Source of the DNA: Lentimicrobium sp.
GTDB taxonomy: Bacteria; Bacteroidota; Bacteroidia; Bacteroidales; Lentimicrobiaceae
Direction of reading: 5' to 3'
Assembly (NCBI GenBank): GCA_019429275.1
Contig: JAHYJC010000007.1
Span: forward strand, 49,165-113,164
DNA length: 64,000 nt
Shown here one piece after another: positions 1-9,638 of the stretch. Position numbers and translations under genes: made by a program. Numbering within the stretch: position 1 is the stretch's first letter; each line of letters starts with the position of its first letter. Below the pieces are notes generated by a model. It did not search any database. It was not told the DNA's origin and saw only the letters and a program-made list of their open reading frames with translations.

Positions 1-42
1 TCAAAACCAGTAACCTTAACCTAAGTCCGGAGCAATTTTTTC

Positions 43-50
43 TATCTTTG
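43..50 (+). promoter_or_regulatory. Bacteroidota -7 promoter element (TATCTTTG)
   Basis: TATCTTTG fits the TAnnTTTG -7 consensus of the main Bacteroidota sigma factor. It ends 15 nt before the ATG at 66. The in-frame TTG at 48 lies inside this element, which argues for the downstream ATG as the start. No convincing -33 TTG is seen. Confidence 0.6.
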
Positions 51-65
51 CAAAAAATCAACATC

Positions 66-1040
66 ATGAACAGAGGACCCATTTCGCAATTTATTGAGCA
101 CCATTATCGCCATTTCAATGCCGCTGCGTTGGTAGATGCTGCCAAAAGCTATGAAAAACATCTGGCCGAAAACGGAAAAATGATGATAACCCTGGCCGGA
201 GCCATGAGTACAGCCGAGCTTGGAATATCACTGGCCGAAATGATCCGTCAGGATAAAGTTCAGATCATCAGTTGCACCGGAGCCAACCTTGAAGAAGATA
301 TTATGAATCTGGTGGCTCACAGTCATTATAAAAGAGTTCCCGATTACCGCGATCTTACGCCTCAGCAGGAGTACGAGCTACTTGAAAAAGGCATGAACAG
401 GGTTACCGATACCTGTATCCCCGAAGAGGAAGCTTTCCGCAGAATTCAGCACCACATTGAAAAGATATGGAAAGAAGCCCAGGCCGAAGGAAAAAGTTAT
501 TTCCCGCACGAATACATGTATAAACTGCTGCTGAGTAAAGTCATGGAGAAGGATTATGAGATTGATCCCAAACACTCCTGGATGTTAGCTGCTGCTGAGA
601 AAAACCTGCCCATTATCGTTCCCGGATGGGAAGACAGCACCATGGGAAATATCTTTGCTTCGTATTGCATCAAGGGCGAACTGAACCCCTCTACTATGAA
701 ATCAGGTATTCAATATATGATTTACCTTTCGGAATGGTATCGCAATAATTCGGCCGGAAAAGGAGTGGGTTTCTTCCAGATCGGGGGTGGCATTGCAGGA
801 GATTTTCCAATTTGTGTGGTTCCTATGATGTATCAGGATCTTGAGTGGCAAGATGTACCTTTCTGGTCGTATTTCTGCCAGATCAGCGATTCAACCACTT
901 CATACGGCTCTTATTCAGGGGCTGTTCCCAACGAAAAAATCACCTGGGGCAAGCTGGATATTGACACTCCAAAGTTTATCATCGAAAGTGATGCCACCAT
1001 TGTAGCTCCGCTCATTTTTGCCTGGCTGCTCGGCTGGTAA
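66..1040 (+). CDS. Deoxyhypusine synthase family protein (probable homospermidine synthase)
   Basis: A 324-residue NAD-dependent deoxyhypusine synthase-like protein. Bacteria lack eIF5A, and bacterial members of this family are thought to move the aminobutyl group of spermidine onto putrescine, giving homospermidine. Visible family features are the N-terminal LAGAMSTAELG and SCTGANLEEDI segments (NAD-binding part), QIGGGIAGDFP, and a C-terminal ITWGKLD whose Lys296 matches the catalytic lysine of the eukaryotic enzyme (SWGK). The start is set at ATG 66 because the upstream TTG at 48 lies inside the promoter. The genes for arginine decarboxylase and an agmatinase-like protein, which usually neighbour it, lie about 9 kb away beyond the polysaccharide locus. 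The family is certain; the exact acceptor substrate is inferred. Confidence 0.9.
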   Translation: MNRGPISQFIEHHYRHFNAAALVDAAKSYEKHLAENGKMMITLAGAMSTAELGISLAEMIRQDKVQIISCTGANLEEDIMNLVAHSHYKRVPDYRDLTPQQEYELLEKGMNRVTDTCIPEEEAFRRIQHHIEKIWKEAQAEGKSYFPHEYMYKLLLSKVMEKDYEIDPKHSWMLAAAEKNLPIIVPGWEDSTMGNIFASYCIKGELNPSTMKSGIQYMIYLSEWYRNNSAGKGVGFFQIGGGIAGDFPICVVPMMYQDLEWQDVPFWSYFCQISDSTTSYGSYSGAVPNEKITWGKLDIDTPKFIIESDATIVAPLIFAWLLGW

Positions 1041-1087
1041 ATCAGCACCCGGCAATTCTGAATTTTTAGAAATAACAACATCTTCTG

Positions 1088-1124
1088 AAAAAACCTGCAA
1101 AACAATAAATTTTGCAGGTTTTTT
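1088..1124. terminator. Bidirectional rho-independent terminator
   Basis: A 15-bp perfect inverted repeat (AAAAAACCTGCAAAA and its complement) around a 7-nt loop, with an A-run on the left arm and a T-run on the right. It lies between the convergent deoxyhypusine synthase-like gene and the GH30 gene and should terminate both. Confidence 0.85.
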
Positions 1125-1144
1125 CCTTTAACTACTAATTTTCT

Positions 1145-2608
1145 CTACCAGGTATAAGTAGAAACCGAAACAGCCGGAATACTCACCTTAAAAATTGTCT
1201 TATCCTGTTCCACGGCAAATGAAATGGTCTGATTTCCATAGTTGGCCGCAATCAAAGTCATGGAGCCATCAGTATTCCTGAAGGCAACCACACCGGCATC
1301 ACCAACCGACTGGGGAAGATTTCCACTTACCCTTGTTGCGCCCGGCCTGACAAACTTCGAAAAATGGGCAATGGAATAATATTCCTCATTCCGGATGATT
1401 TCACCACTCACTGAGTTAATCGTAATCACTCCGCGGCAATTGCTGCAGCCATTATTCTGAGGCCCAAAGTTTTCATTAAGGGCCAGATTCCATAACAGCG
1501 CATTTTTCGACCAGTTTCGCGCAGTGCCGATAAAGATATTGCGCATATTCCACATCAGGTTTCCGGCGAAGTCAGTTGCCCATTCACCACCCGAAATTTC
1601 GGTGAAATACAATCCTTTGTCGGAATGTGCATTGTGAACGGCTGACATTGCTGAAACATCTCCTGCATAGGCATGAAAAGCCGATCCGGTAATAAATTGC
1701 TTTGCATCAGGATCATTGAGTATTGTTATGGGATACCCCGGTTCATCCCAGTTGTGGTCGTAAAGTAAAATTTTTGTTTTAATGCCCGCAGCCGAAAACT
1801 TCGGTCCAAGATGGTTTTTGATAAATTCCAGTTGTTCGGTAGCCTGCATCTCCATACAGGGATAGGCGGCAGTGTAATGCAGCGGCTCATTCTGAATGGT
1901 AATGGCATCAATGACAATGCCCTCTTCTTTCATTGAGTTGATATACCTGATAAAATAATCGGCATAAACATCGTAACAGTTTGATTTTAACTTCCCTCCT
2001 ACCAGACTATTGTTTGTTTTCATCCAGGCGGGCGGGCTCCATGGCGATCCCATAAGTTTAATTTCAGGCGATACCTGTATTATTGACTTCAATACAGGAA
2101 TCACATCGTCATAATCCTGCCAAAGTGAAAACTGAGCGAGTTCAAAATCTGTTTGACCCGATGGCAAATCATTGTACGTAAAATCTGATAAAGAAAAATC
2201 AGATGCTCCCATTGTAAGGCGCAGGTACGACACTCCAATGCCTGTTTCCGGATTAAAAAGTTCATCAAGCAGCGACTGTCTGGCTACGGAGCTGAGTTTT
2301 CGATTGATCAGCCAGGCCGAAGAGCCGGTTAAAGCCGCTCCATAACCCTCGATTTGCTGATACTTAAAGCCGGTATCAATTTTCAGCACAGCCATTCCTG
2401 TGGGTACAGACTGGACAAACTCAATATCCTTCTGCTTTTCAAAAAGAACAGATTTATCACCTTTTGTAAGGTAAACCTGCACCTTATTGCCACCTGGTGG
2501 ATTGTCGGGCCCATTGGGTTTGGCTTTATCTTTAACGGCACACGAAATAACGCCTCCAAACAACAGGAAAGCAACAAGCAATTTTGTAATGGTCAGAATT
2601 GGTTTCAT
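1145..2608 (-). CDS. GH30-family glycoside hydrolase lipoprotein
   Basis: A 487-residue secreted lipoprotein of glycoside hydrolase family 30 (glucosylceramidase / endo-beta-1,6-glucanase type). The signal peptide ends in a lipobox with Cys23. The retaining catalytic pair is visible: acid/base Glu241 in IQNEPLHY and nucleophile Glu337 in FTEISGGEW. The early IEGYGAALTGSSAW and MGSPWSPPAWMKTN are standard GH30 motifs. It is the last gene of the PKD-SusC-SusD-GH30 locus, separated from SusD by a strong hairpin. GH30 enzymes next to SusC/D often attack beta-1,6-glucan, so that is a reasonable but unproven substrate. Its likely site is the outer membrane or cell surface. Confidence 0.93.
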   Translation of the reverse strand: MKPILTITKLLVAFLLFGGVISCAVKDKAKPNGPDNPPGGNKVQVYLTKGDKSVLFEKQKDIEFVQSVPTGMAVLKIDTGFKYQQIEGYGAALTGSSAWLINRKLSSVARQSLLDELFNPETGIGVSYLRLTMGASDFSLSDFTYNDLPSGQTDFELAQFSLWQDYDDVIPVLKSIIQVSPEIKLMGSPWSPPAWMKTNNSLVGGKLKSNCYDVYADYFIRYINSMKEEGIVIDAITIQNEPLHYTAAYPCMEMQATEQLEFIKNHLGPKFSAAGIKTKILLYDHNWDEPGYPITILNDPDAKQFITGSAFHAYAGDVSAMSAVHNAHSDKGLYFTEISGGEWATDFAGNLMWNMRNIFIGTARNWSKNALLWNLALNENFGPQNNGCSNCRGVITINSVSGEIIRNEEYYSIAHFSKFVRPGATRVSGNLPQSVGDAGVVAFRNTDGSMTLIAANYGNQTISFAVEQDKTIFKVSIPAVSVSTYTW

Positions 2609-2700
2609 GAATTAAGGTTGTTAAAGGTACAAAAGGTGTTTAGTGTGCTGTGTTTACTGATCAGTAAGTCTGAAAATAAAGAGAACTGTTCAGTGATAAG

Positions 2701-2736
2701 ACAGAGGCGCATCTTTAATTTGAGATGCGCCTCTGT
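2701..2736. terminator. 14-bp GC-rich hairpin between susD and the GH30 gene
   Basis: ACAGAGGCGCATCT and its exact complement flank an 8-nt loop. There is no clear T-run on either side, so it may be a partial terminator, a processing site or an mRNA-stabilising stem that lowers GH30 expression relative to susCD. The stem is seen; the role is inferred. Confidence 0.6.
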
Positions 2737-2798
2737 GTATTTAATTCATAACCGAAGATTCATCTTGAAATAAAAACCCTGCAGGCGCAATTCCGGAA

Positions 2799-4259
2799 TT
2801 AATATCCCGGATTTTGGGTAAGTAATTCATTTTTATCCAGTTCCGACTGTGGAATCGGCCACAAAAGTCCATTCTGTGTAAGGTTGTATCCAAACTTATT
2901 TCCGTCAGGGCCAATGGCATTGTTAATAACTTCAATGGCTCGTCCGGTGCGTTTAAGATCAAACCAGCGGTGGCCTTCAAACGCAAGTTCAAGTCTGCGC
3001 TCTTTTTCAATGGCCAAACGCATGGCTTCTTTTGTCGAGGCATTTGTAACCGGCAGATTTACCCTGCTTCTGATCAGGTTGACCAAAGCAGCAGCTCCGC
3101 TTAAGTCGCCATTCTCATTTAAAGCTTCAGCCTTTAGCAAAATAATATCAGCCAACCTCAGCAGTATATAATTCTGGGGACTAGGCCAGGTTATAATCCT
3201 GTATTTATTGGTAAAAGGATAAGTTGCTGCCGGCCAGTTTGCATCTGACCATTTTCCGGTAACATCTTCAAATGAGATTGAAGCATTCTTCCGAATCAAA
3301 TCATTTTCATCGTTGAAGGCTTTCACAAGGTCGTTCGAAGGGGTGTTGAATTTTTTCCAATCGGTTCCCCTGAACATACTGGCACCCCAGTTGGCATTGT
3401 TCGAAGTTCCTTCATAGTTGACTTCAAAGATCGATTCCGATGAGTTTTCATTCTGGTTATCCCACAGCATATCATACTGGGGCAACAGTGAATAGCCCCC
3501 ATTTATTACAGCATCGGCATATTGAATTACTTTGCCATAATCTTTGTCATCCATGGTCGCATAAACCTTTGCCAGATAAGCATTTGCCGCCCCTTTGGTT
3601 GCAAATCCCTTATGTTGCTGAGTGGTTTTCACATTATCGAGTGCATACTCCAGGTCTTTAATGATTTGCTCATAAACCTCTTCCTTTGGCCTTCGCTCAG
3701 GATAAAGCTGCGAATAAATTTCATCGAGATTGGAAGCGCTTACGCTGGTAACTTCCTGAAGCTGTAAAGGGACATCGCCCCACAACTGCACTGCCTGGAA
3801 ATACATCACTGCCCTCACAAAAGATGCTTCACCTTTTATTTCGCGTTTGCGCTGATCAGAGAGGTTTGCGTCAGGGGTTATATCAACATTGTTGATAACA
3901 ACGTTGGCCTTGCCGATGGTCTGATACAGATAAGCCCAATCGCGACTTACATTGGAATTGGTGGCATCAATGCGGTAGTCATCAATCTGGAAATTAGCCG
4001 GATTATCGGCACCGGCATATGCATCGTCAGATTGTGCATCACCGTTTACCAAAAAGTCGAGTTGCCAGTATTCATTCTGGAAATCACCGTAAACTGCACT
4101 CAAAGCAGCCTCAACTTCATTTGCCGTTTTAAAAATGGTGTCGCCCGACTGTTCAATGAACTTTGAATTGCCTGTTGGCTGAATGTCCAGAAATTTCTCA
4201 CAAGATGAGAAAGCTATGACGAGGAATAATAAAAAACTGGTTTTTATAAGGATTTTCAT
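2799..4259 (-). CDS. SusD/RagB family glycan-binding lipoprotein
   Basis: A 486-residue outer-membrane lipoprotein that should bind oligosaccharide at the cell surface and cap the SusC transporter. The signal peptide ends in FSSC (Cys20), followed by the SusD-like EKFLDIQPTGN. The TPR-like helical body shows the family's AVMYFQAVQLWGDVPL and AYLAKVYATM, and the C-terminal half has LRLADIILLKAEALNENGD, ELAFEGHRWFDLKRTGR and LWPIPQSELDKN, all typical SusD/RagB. It starts 12 nt after the susC stop codon, so the two are surely co-transcribed. The specific glycan cannot be read from the sequence, though the GH30 downstream suggests a beta-glucan. Confidence 0.95.
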   Translation of the reverse strand: MKILIKTSFLLFLVIAFSSCEKFLDIQPTGNSKFIEQSGDTIFKTANEVEAALSAVYGDFQNEYWQLDFLVNGDAQSDDAYAGADNPANFQIDDYRIDATNSNVSRDWAYLYQTIGKANVVINNVDITPDANLSDQRKREIKGEASFVRAVMYFQAVQLWGDVPLQLQEVTSVSASNLDEIYSQLYPERRPKEEVYEQIIKDLEYALDNVKTTQQHKGFATKGAANAYLAKVYATMDDKDYGKVIQYADAVINGGYSLLPQYDMLWDNQNENSSESIFEVNYEGTSNNANWGASMFRGTDWKKFNTPSNDLVKAFNDENDLIRKNASISFEDVTGKWSDANWPAATYPFTNKYRIITWPSPQNYILLRLADIILLKAEALNENGDLSGAAALVNLIRSRVNLPVTNASTKEAMRLAIEKERRLELAFEGHRWFDLKRTGRAIEVINNAIGPDGNKFGYNLTQNGLLWPIPQSELDKNELLTQNPGY

Positions 4260-4271
4260 GATTGATAGGGT

Positions 4272-7250
4272 TTAAAATTCAACATTTACACCAAAAACAA
4301 TGGTTCTTGACTGAGGATAGGTACCATAATCAATCCCTACCTCAACGGCGCTGTTTCCGTAGGCGTTAACTTCAGGGTCAAATCCGGAATAATTCGTAAG
4401 CGTAAAAAGGTTTTGTGCAGTAACATACACCGACAAATTTTTGACGAATTCGAACATCTTATTGCTTTTAATTACATTATAGGCCAGAGTAGCTGATTTC
4501 AGCCTGAGGTAAGATCCGTCTTCAATAAACCGTGTTGAGTTCCGGACATTGTCCACATTTCCACCGCCAACAGCTCTCGGAATATCAGTATTCGTATTTT
4601 CGGGCGTCCAGCGGTTAAGCACATCTACCGATTGATTTTTACTATCGAACATGCCCTCAAGATCTATCCGGGTTGCATTGAAAATATCGTTTCCGTAAGA
4701 GCCCTGAAAGAACAGGTTGAGCGTAAATTTTTTGTAAATAAGGTTGTTTGTAAATCCAAACGTAGTTCCGGGCATTCCATAACCAATTATAGTGCGGTCG
4801 CCCGGATCAAAGATGCCATTGTTGTTAACATCCTTGTAAATAATATTGCCGGTCTCAGGATCAACGCCTTCAGAAACATATCCATAAAATGTACCCAAGG
4901 GATCACCCACTTTTACGCGGGTTGCATCCTGGTTGTTGCTGTAGATTCGTCCAAAATAATACACCGGAGTATATTTAAGGCCGGTTACCTCGTTTTTGTT
5001 GAAAGAGATATTGAAGTCAGTATTCCATGTGAAATCCTTGTTGTCAATATTTACCGTACTCAAACTGAATTCAAGACCTTTGTTCACAATCTCGCCTGCA
5101 TTGGTAAGAATTGAAGAGATGGGCAGCGAGCTGGTTAACTGAACATTCAGCAAAACATCCATTGTTTTTTTGTGATAAGCGTCGAAGGTGAATAAGACCC
5201 TGCCACCATACATGGTCAGGTCCAGGCCAAGGTTCGATTGCCGTGTGGTCTCCCATTTTAAGTCAGGATTTCCGTAACTCGACTGGTAAATACCCGGCCC
5301 GGCAAGAGGATCCTGTGGATCGCGACGATAGTATGACCAAAGGGCAAAAGCTGCATAGTCGCTCAGGCCTTCAACATTTCCGGTAACTCCATAACCTCCA
5401 CGGATTTTCAGGTCATCAATGAAAGTATATTTGGCCATAAATTTCTCCGATGAAAGGCGGTAACCAAGTGAGAAAGCCGGCATTGTACCCCATTTGTTTA
5501 CGAGTTTTGAGCTTCCGTCGCGGCGGAATGATGCCGTTGCGTAATATTTACTATTGAAGTCGTAAGTTACCCTTCCGAAAAATGAAACCAGGGAATTTGC
5601 ATTGCGCCAAGTTCCTCCGGTTGTTATTTGATTGGCTGCCCATATGTCAGTTACATTTATGTCTTCGGGATAATCTTTTCCTTCAAGATAAGTGCCACGC
5701 CCTTCATATTTTCGAAGCGAATTGCCAACCAGGACCGAAAGGGTATTGTCCCCGGCTTTCAAGGTGTAATCAAATAAATTTTCCAACTGCCAAACCATAT
5801 GATTGGAATTGTCTGACCGGCCTATCCCATGGTTCTGACGGCCATAATTGGTACGCATGGGATCGAGATAATAGTCCCAGCGATGGGCTGTAATATCAAC
5901 ACCGGTTCCGGACCTGAATTTAAGTCCTTTAAAAAGGCTTATTTCCGCTTCAACAGAGCCAAGCACCTTGTTGTCGCGCGATAACTGGTCGGGACCTTCC
6001 ATATAAGCCACCGGATTTTCCCATGAGGGCTGGAACGGATTCATGTCGAACCTCACCTTTGAATAATCCACAACACCCTGTTCATCTGTGTAGTCCTTAA
6101 TATCTGCCTGATTGTAAACATTCAGAAAAGGCGGTGTATTCAATGCACTCATAATCACACCTCCCCTGCCTGAACTGGCATTGTCGGGCGTATCTTTTGA
6201 GCTGATTGACCAGGTCGATAAACTGGTTTTAACCTTAAGCCAGGGACGCAGTTCATTATCAAGGTTCATCCTGACGGTATAACGATCAAAACGGGAAGGT
6301 TGCACCATTCCTTGCTCTGTAAGGTAACCCCCTGAAACAAAATACCGGCTTTTTTCAGTACCCCCCGAAAACGAAGCCTGATAGGATTGCTGATAACCAG
6401 TTCCAAAAGTCTCATCGGACCAGTCGTTGAATTGAGTCCAGGATGGGTCATAAGAAATCCCGATTTCATTCATCAGATCGCGGTATTGCCTCGTATTAAG
6501 CACATCAATCGATTTCCTGAGTTTTGAAACGCCAAAATAGGTATTGAAAGTAATCAGCGGTTTTTCTGTATTTCCTCTTTTTGTAGTAATGAGCACAACG
6601 CCGTTGGCAGCAGCGGCCCCATAAATTGCAGCGGCAGCCGCATCTTTGAGAATTGTCATGGATTCAATGTCCTGAGGATTCAATCCATTGATATCGGTTG
6701 TTCTTATTCCATCAACGATGTAGGCGGGCTCATTGCCTGCAAGTACCGAAGTAGCACCTCGCACACGGACAGCCAGTCCCGAACCCGGTTTGCCCGAAGG
6801 CTGGGTTACCTGAACACCGGCGGCTTTCCCCTGAAGGGCCTGTGCAACTGTAACTATTGGCCTGTCTTTCAAGGCTTTATCGTCAACCACCGCCACTGAT
6901 GTAGTGATATCCCTTTTCCGTTGAACGCCGTAGCCGATTACGACTACCTCGTCAAGAAGCTTACTGTCTTCAAGCAGTGTAATATTGATGACGGTTTGAG
7001 TGGTTACCGGAACCGATTGAGTTATAAAACCCATAAAGCTGTATTGCAAAATATTACCAGGCCGCACTTCGAGACGGTAATTCCCACCAATATCTGTGGT
7101 TGTGCCTGTCGTAGTACCCTGTATTACTACTGTTACTCCCGGTATGCCCTGGCCACCGGCATCAGTAACTGTACCCGATATCTGCCTGGCTTGCGAAAAA
7201 GCAAACAACGAAGCAAGGGTAAATGAAATTATGAGCAGTATTTTATTCAT
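4272..7250 (-). CDS. SusC/RagA family TonB-linked outer-membrane transporter
   Basis: A 992-residue TonB-dependent beta-barrel that imports the oligosaccharide handed over by SusD. In order: a signal peptide (about residues 1-21), a carboxypeptidase-regulatory-like domain (about 22-100, ISGTVTDAGGQGIPGVTVVIQGT), the TonB box region and plug (ALQGKAAGVQVTQPSGKPG, VRVRGATSVLAGNEPAYIVDGI, SMTILKDAAAAAIYG), then the long barrel ending in the aromatic residue of NVEF. No STN domain precedes the regulatory domain, so signalling to an anti-sigma factor is not expected. Length and motif order are normal for the family. It pairs with the SusD gene 12 nt downstream; the PKD lipoprotein gene lies 108 nt upstream on the same strand. 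Confidence 0.96.
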   Translation of the reverse strand: MNKILLIISFTLASLFAFSQARQISGTVTDAGGQGIPGVTVVIQGTTTGTTTDIGGNYRLEVRPGNILQYSFMGFITQSVPVTTQTVINITLLEDSKLLDEVVVIGYGVQRKRDITTSVAVVDDKALKDRPIVTVAQALQGKAAGVQVTQPSGKPGSGLAVRVRGATSVLAGNEPAYIVDGIRTTDINGLNPQDIESMTILKDAAAAAIYGAAAANGVVLITTKRGNTEKPLITFNTYFGVSKLRKSIDVLNTRQYRDLMNEIGISYDPSWTQFNDWSDETFGTGYQQSYQASFSGGTEKSRYFVSGGYLTEQGMVQPSRFDRYTVRMNLDNELRPWLKVKTSLSTWSISSKDTPDNASSGRGGVIMSALNTPPFLNVYNQADIKDYTDEQGVVDYSKVRFDMNPFQPSWENPVAYMEGPDQLSRDNKVLGSVEAEISLFKGLKFRSGTGVDITAHRWDYYLDPMRTNYGRQNHGIGRSDNSNHMVWQLENLFDYTLKAGDNTLSVLVGNSLRKYEGRGTYLEGKDYPEDINVTDIWAANQITTGGTWRNANSLVSFFGRVTYDFNSKYYATASFRRDGSSKLVNKWGTMPAFSLGYRLSSEKFMAKYTFIDDLKIRGGYGVTGNVEGLSDYAAFALWSYYRRDPQDPLAGPGIYQSSYGNPDLKWETTRQSNLGLDLTMYGGRVLFTFDAYHKKTMDVLLNVQLTSSLPISSILTNAGEIVNKGLEFSLSTVNIDNKDFTWNTDFNISFNKNEVTGLKYTPVYYFGRIYSNNQDATRVKVGDPLGTFYGYVSEGVDPETGNIIYKDVNNNGIFDPGDRTIIGYGMPGTTFGFTNNLIYKKFTLNLFFQGSYGNDIFNATRIDLEGMFDSKNQSVDVLNRWTPENTNTDIPRAVGGGNVDNVRNSTRFIEDGSYLRLKSATLAYNVIKSNKMFEFVKNLSVYVTAQNLFTLTNYSGFDPEVNAYGNSAVEVGIDYGTYPQSRTIVFGVNVEF

Positions 7251-7358
7251 ATCCTTGTATTTTTATTTTTCGAATTTCTTTCGTGAATTTAAAATGGGGA
7301 AAGCAAAATAAGACCTACCGTTATTACCATCTGAATGTGTAATACCGGCAGCTTATGA

Positions 7359-9122
7359 TTATCTTTCCAAAACTGTTGACCATGAAGCACTTCCATCGTG
7401 ATTGGATGATACATCGACGGTTACAAACAGATATTCTTTTGTCCCGGTATTTGCATAGCCCATTACCTCGTATGTATTGGTCAGATTGCCCCCATTGGGC
7501 AGATTGGTTGGAGTGCTGTTTTCTCCACCATAATATCCTTTATAAAATCCAAGGAAAGCTGCCTTGTTGTCACCATTGGTAAGCGTTATTTTAGCGCGGT
7601 TATTACCTGAAGCCGGAGCAAATGAATAGGTGTGAATGCCGCTACCAAAGGCCGCTCCGTTTCCGCTGGCTGCAATTTCTGCATCGGAAATACATCCGTT
7701 TTCACCACCGAAATAACCATCATTTCTTCCATCGCCATTGGTTTTGTACTCATATATACCTCCAGCACTGAATATAAACTCATCGTTAATAATGCATGAC
7801 CAGTCATCTGATCCGGAAGCTGAACCATCTAAAGAGCTCAGCGGAACGCTGTACCAGCCATCGCTGCCCATTGCGGGCCCAACGAATATAGATTTTTCCG
7901 CCAGTCTCACTTTCCATGCAGATCCGGGAAGTTGCGCAGCAGTAAGTTCTGTGGTGGAGATAAAAAAGAACTTTAGGGTTGTACTGAAACCATTTGGATT
8001 GGTAGCCGTAAGCTTTACATTGAAGGCTCCATCAGTTGCATAGGTATGAATCGGATTTTCTTCGGTTGAGGTTTGTCCATCACCAAACTCCCACAAATAA
8101 GTTTCTGCAAGTGTGGTAGTGTTGGTAAAAGTGATGGTTCGGCCATTTACTTCAGCAGTAAAACCGGCCGAAGGTGCAGGCCCTGGAATCGGGGGTTCGT
8201 CGGCGGGATTATCATAATGTACGAGAACGAATCTCCAGTAAGCAGGTTGAGGAGACGAGCCGCCTGTCATATAGCTGGTTTGAAGCACCAAAGTATCGAC
8301 CGGGCCATCAGATAGCTTGATAATTTTGTAAGTAACTGATGTTTGAGGGACTGTGACTTCCGCATCTGTAGCAACTTTACAAAGACCAACATACGCACCC
8401 AGTCCAATAACTTTCAGGGTAGGATCTGCCCCAGATGTCAGTTCAAAACTGTGGGTTCCGCTACTCCATGCCGAAAGATCCTCGCCACTGATGCCCTCCA
8501 TTCTGTCGGTTGAAGCGCATAAATTAGACGGAAAAAACACATTTCCTTCGGCCCAGTAATCGCCTTTGGCATCGAACACCATAGTACCACCGCGTTGGAA
8601 TATCCATTCATCGTTGAGCATACATGGGCGGTTGGCTAGCTCGTCGTTCTGACGGCCCATAGCCCACCAGATGGATGAAAAATTTGCCGGACCTACTTCC
8701 AGAGGATATCTTCCGGTACTTACATCCCTGATCAATTTCCAGGTTTTTGAGGTTGCTCCTACCAACATGGCCAGGTCAACATCAGGATCGGCAATTGGAA
8801 TTTTTACTTTGTAAACGTCTTTTGCTCCATTTGAAGCTGTAGCAGTAAGAGTAACTTCATAGAGGCCTTCGGCCTGATAAATGTGAACCGGATTTTTTTC
8901 ACTCTCAAGGGTAGTACCATCGCCAAAATCCCAAAGGATTCCGGGTGAGCCTTTGATCGAGTTGGCAAAACTGGTAAATGTAACTTTCCGAAAATCTGCC
9001 TCATCAACTACGAAGCTAAATCCGGCAATTACATCATCATCCTTTTCCTTTTTGCAGGCTGAGATCTGGACAATGACCAGAAGCAACAAAACGGCCCATT
9101 GGATTTTGAATAATTGTTTCAT
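7359..9122 (-). CDS. PKD-domain surface lipoprotein of the PUL
   Basis: A 587-residue lipoprotein, signal peptide ending in ISAC (Cys23) followed by a KKEKDDD stretch of the type linked to surface export in Bacteroidota. Two PKD domains are clear: one near residues 34-112 (LWDFGDGTTLESEKNPVHIY) and one near 315-395 (LWEFGDGQTSTEENPIHTY). Each is followed by a related about 180-residue module with repeated features (WKL/WKV, CxxNDEFIF/CMLNDEWIF, FGSGIHTYSF/WSSGTHSFEL), so the protein looks like a duplicated PKD-plus-module unit. No catalytic motif is recognised; surface glycan binding is the likely role. It is first in the transcription order, 108 nt ahead of susC, and may have its own promoter. 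Confidence 0.85.
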   Translation of the reverse strand: MKQLFKIQWAVLLLLVIVQISACKKEKDDDVIAGFSFVVDEADFRKVTFTSFANSIKGSPGILWDFGDGTTLESEKNPVHIYQAEGLYEVTLTATASNGAKDVYKVKIPIADPDVDLAMLVGATSKTWKLIRDVSTGRYPLEVGPANFSSIWWAMGRQNDELANRPCMLNDEWIFQRGGTMVFDAKGDYWAEGNVFFPSNLCASTDRMEGISGEDLSAWSSGTHSFELTSGADPTLKVIGLGAYVGLCKVATDAEVTVPQTSVTYKIIKLSDGPVDTLVLQTSYMTGGSSPQPAYWRFVLVHYDNPADEPPIPGPAPSAGFTAEVNGRTITFTNTTTLAETYLWEFGDGQTSTEENPIHTYATDGAFNVKLTATNPNGFSTTLKFFFISTTELTAAQLPGSAWKVRLAEKSIFVGPAMGSDGWYSVPLSSLDGSASGSDDWSCIINDEFIFSAGGIYEYKTNGDGRNDGYFGGENGCISDAEIAASGNGAAFGSGIHTYSFAPASGNNRAKITLTNGDNKAAFLGFYKGYYGGENSTPTNLPNGGNLTNTYEVMGYANTGTKEYLFVTVDVSSNHDGSASWSTVLER

Positions 9123-9638
9123 TTTGGTTGGTTTGGTTGGTTATTATTGTTGGTTTGAAAATTTTTAATTTTAAAATGCTGGAAACTGATAAAGTTAATT
9201 GAAAAATAAATCAATGCTACTTTTTACGTTGGTTTTTTAAAATTTCATTCCCCGGTGTTTCTGTGAAATAGAAAATGTTGGGCCATTGAAAAAAACAACT
9301 GGTAATCAATACAATACGTTTGTGTAAATTATACACTAAGTAAATGTAAAAGTAAGAAGACTTCAAACACAATGCAAAAAAAAATCAACAAACAAATAAT
9401 ATGTATAGTACTCAATATCAGCAATATATTATAGATACAATTTGTATCCTCAATTTAAGAACAATAAAATATCAGCAAAAAAACTGTTCAGATAAAAAAA
9501 ACTGTCGGTTTTTAACCGACAGACAAATAAAATTTTTGCAATACTTGCAATTAACCAGATACCGAAAATGGATTTTATGCCTTGATTAACAATTATCTTA
9601 ATTCAAGAATGATGTTATAGAATTTTGCCTTGGATCAT
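9123..9638. other. Gene-free region upstream of the PUL with two dyads
   Basis: An AT-rich stretch between the start of the PKD lipoprotein gene and the end of the agmatinase-like gene. It holds a terminator for the latter (9494-9522), a 15-nt dyad GATACAA-T-TTGTATC (9434-9448) and a GTGTA-AATTA-TACAC dyad (9322-9336). It must contain the PUL promoter on the minus strand, but no clean CAAAnnTA (complement of TAnnTTTG) is visible near 9122. Short ORFs here show no coding character. Confidence 0.5.
9494..9522 (-). terminator. Rho-independent terminator of the ADC-agmatinase operon
   Basis: On the minus strand a 9-bp stem (CTGTCGGTT / AACCGACAG, 3-nt loop) is followed by eight Ts. It lies about 115 nt past the stop codon of the agmatinase-like gene. 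Confidence 0.85.

Noticed and set aside
9315..9322. TACGTTTG fitting the -7 consensus on the plus strand
   Set aside because: No plus-strand gene follows and no -33 element lies at the right distance.
9401..9589. 62-codon plus-strand frame in the PUL upstream region
   Set aside because: Runs through the terminator hairpin at 9494-9522 and has AT-driven composition without motifs.
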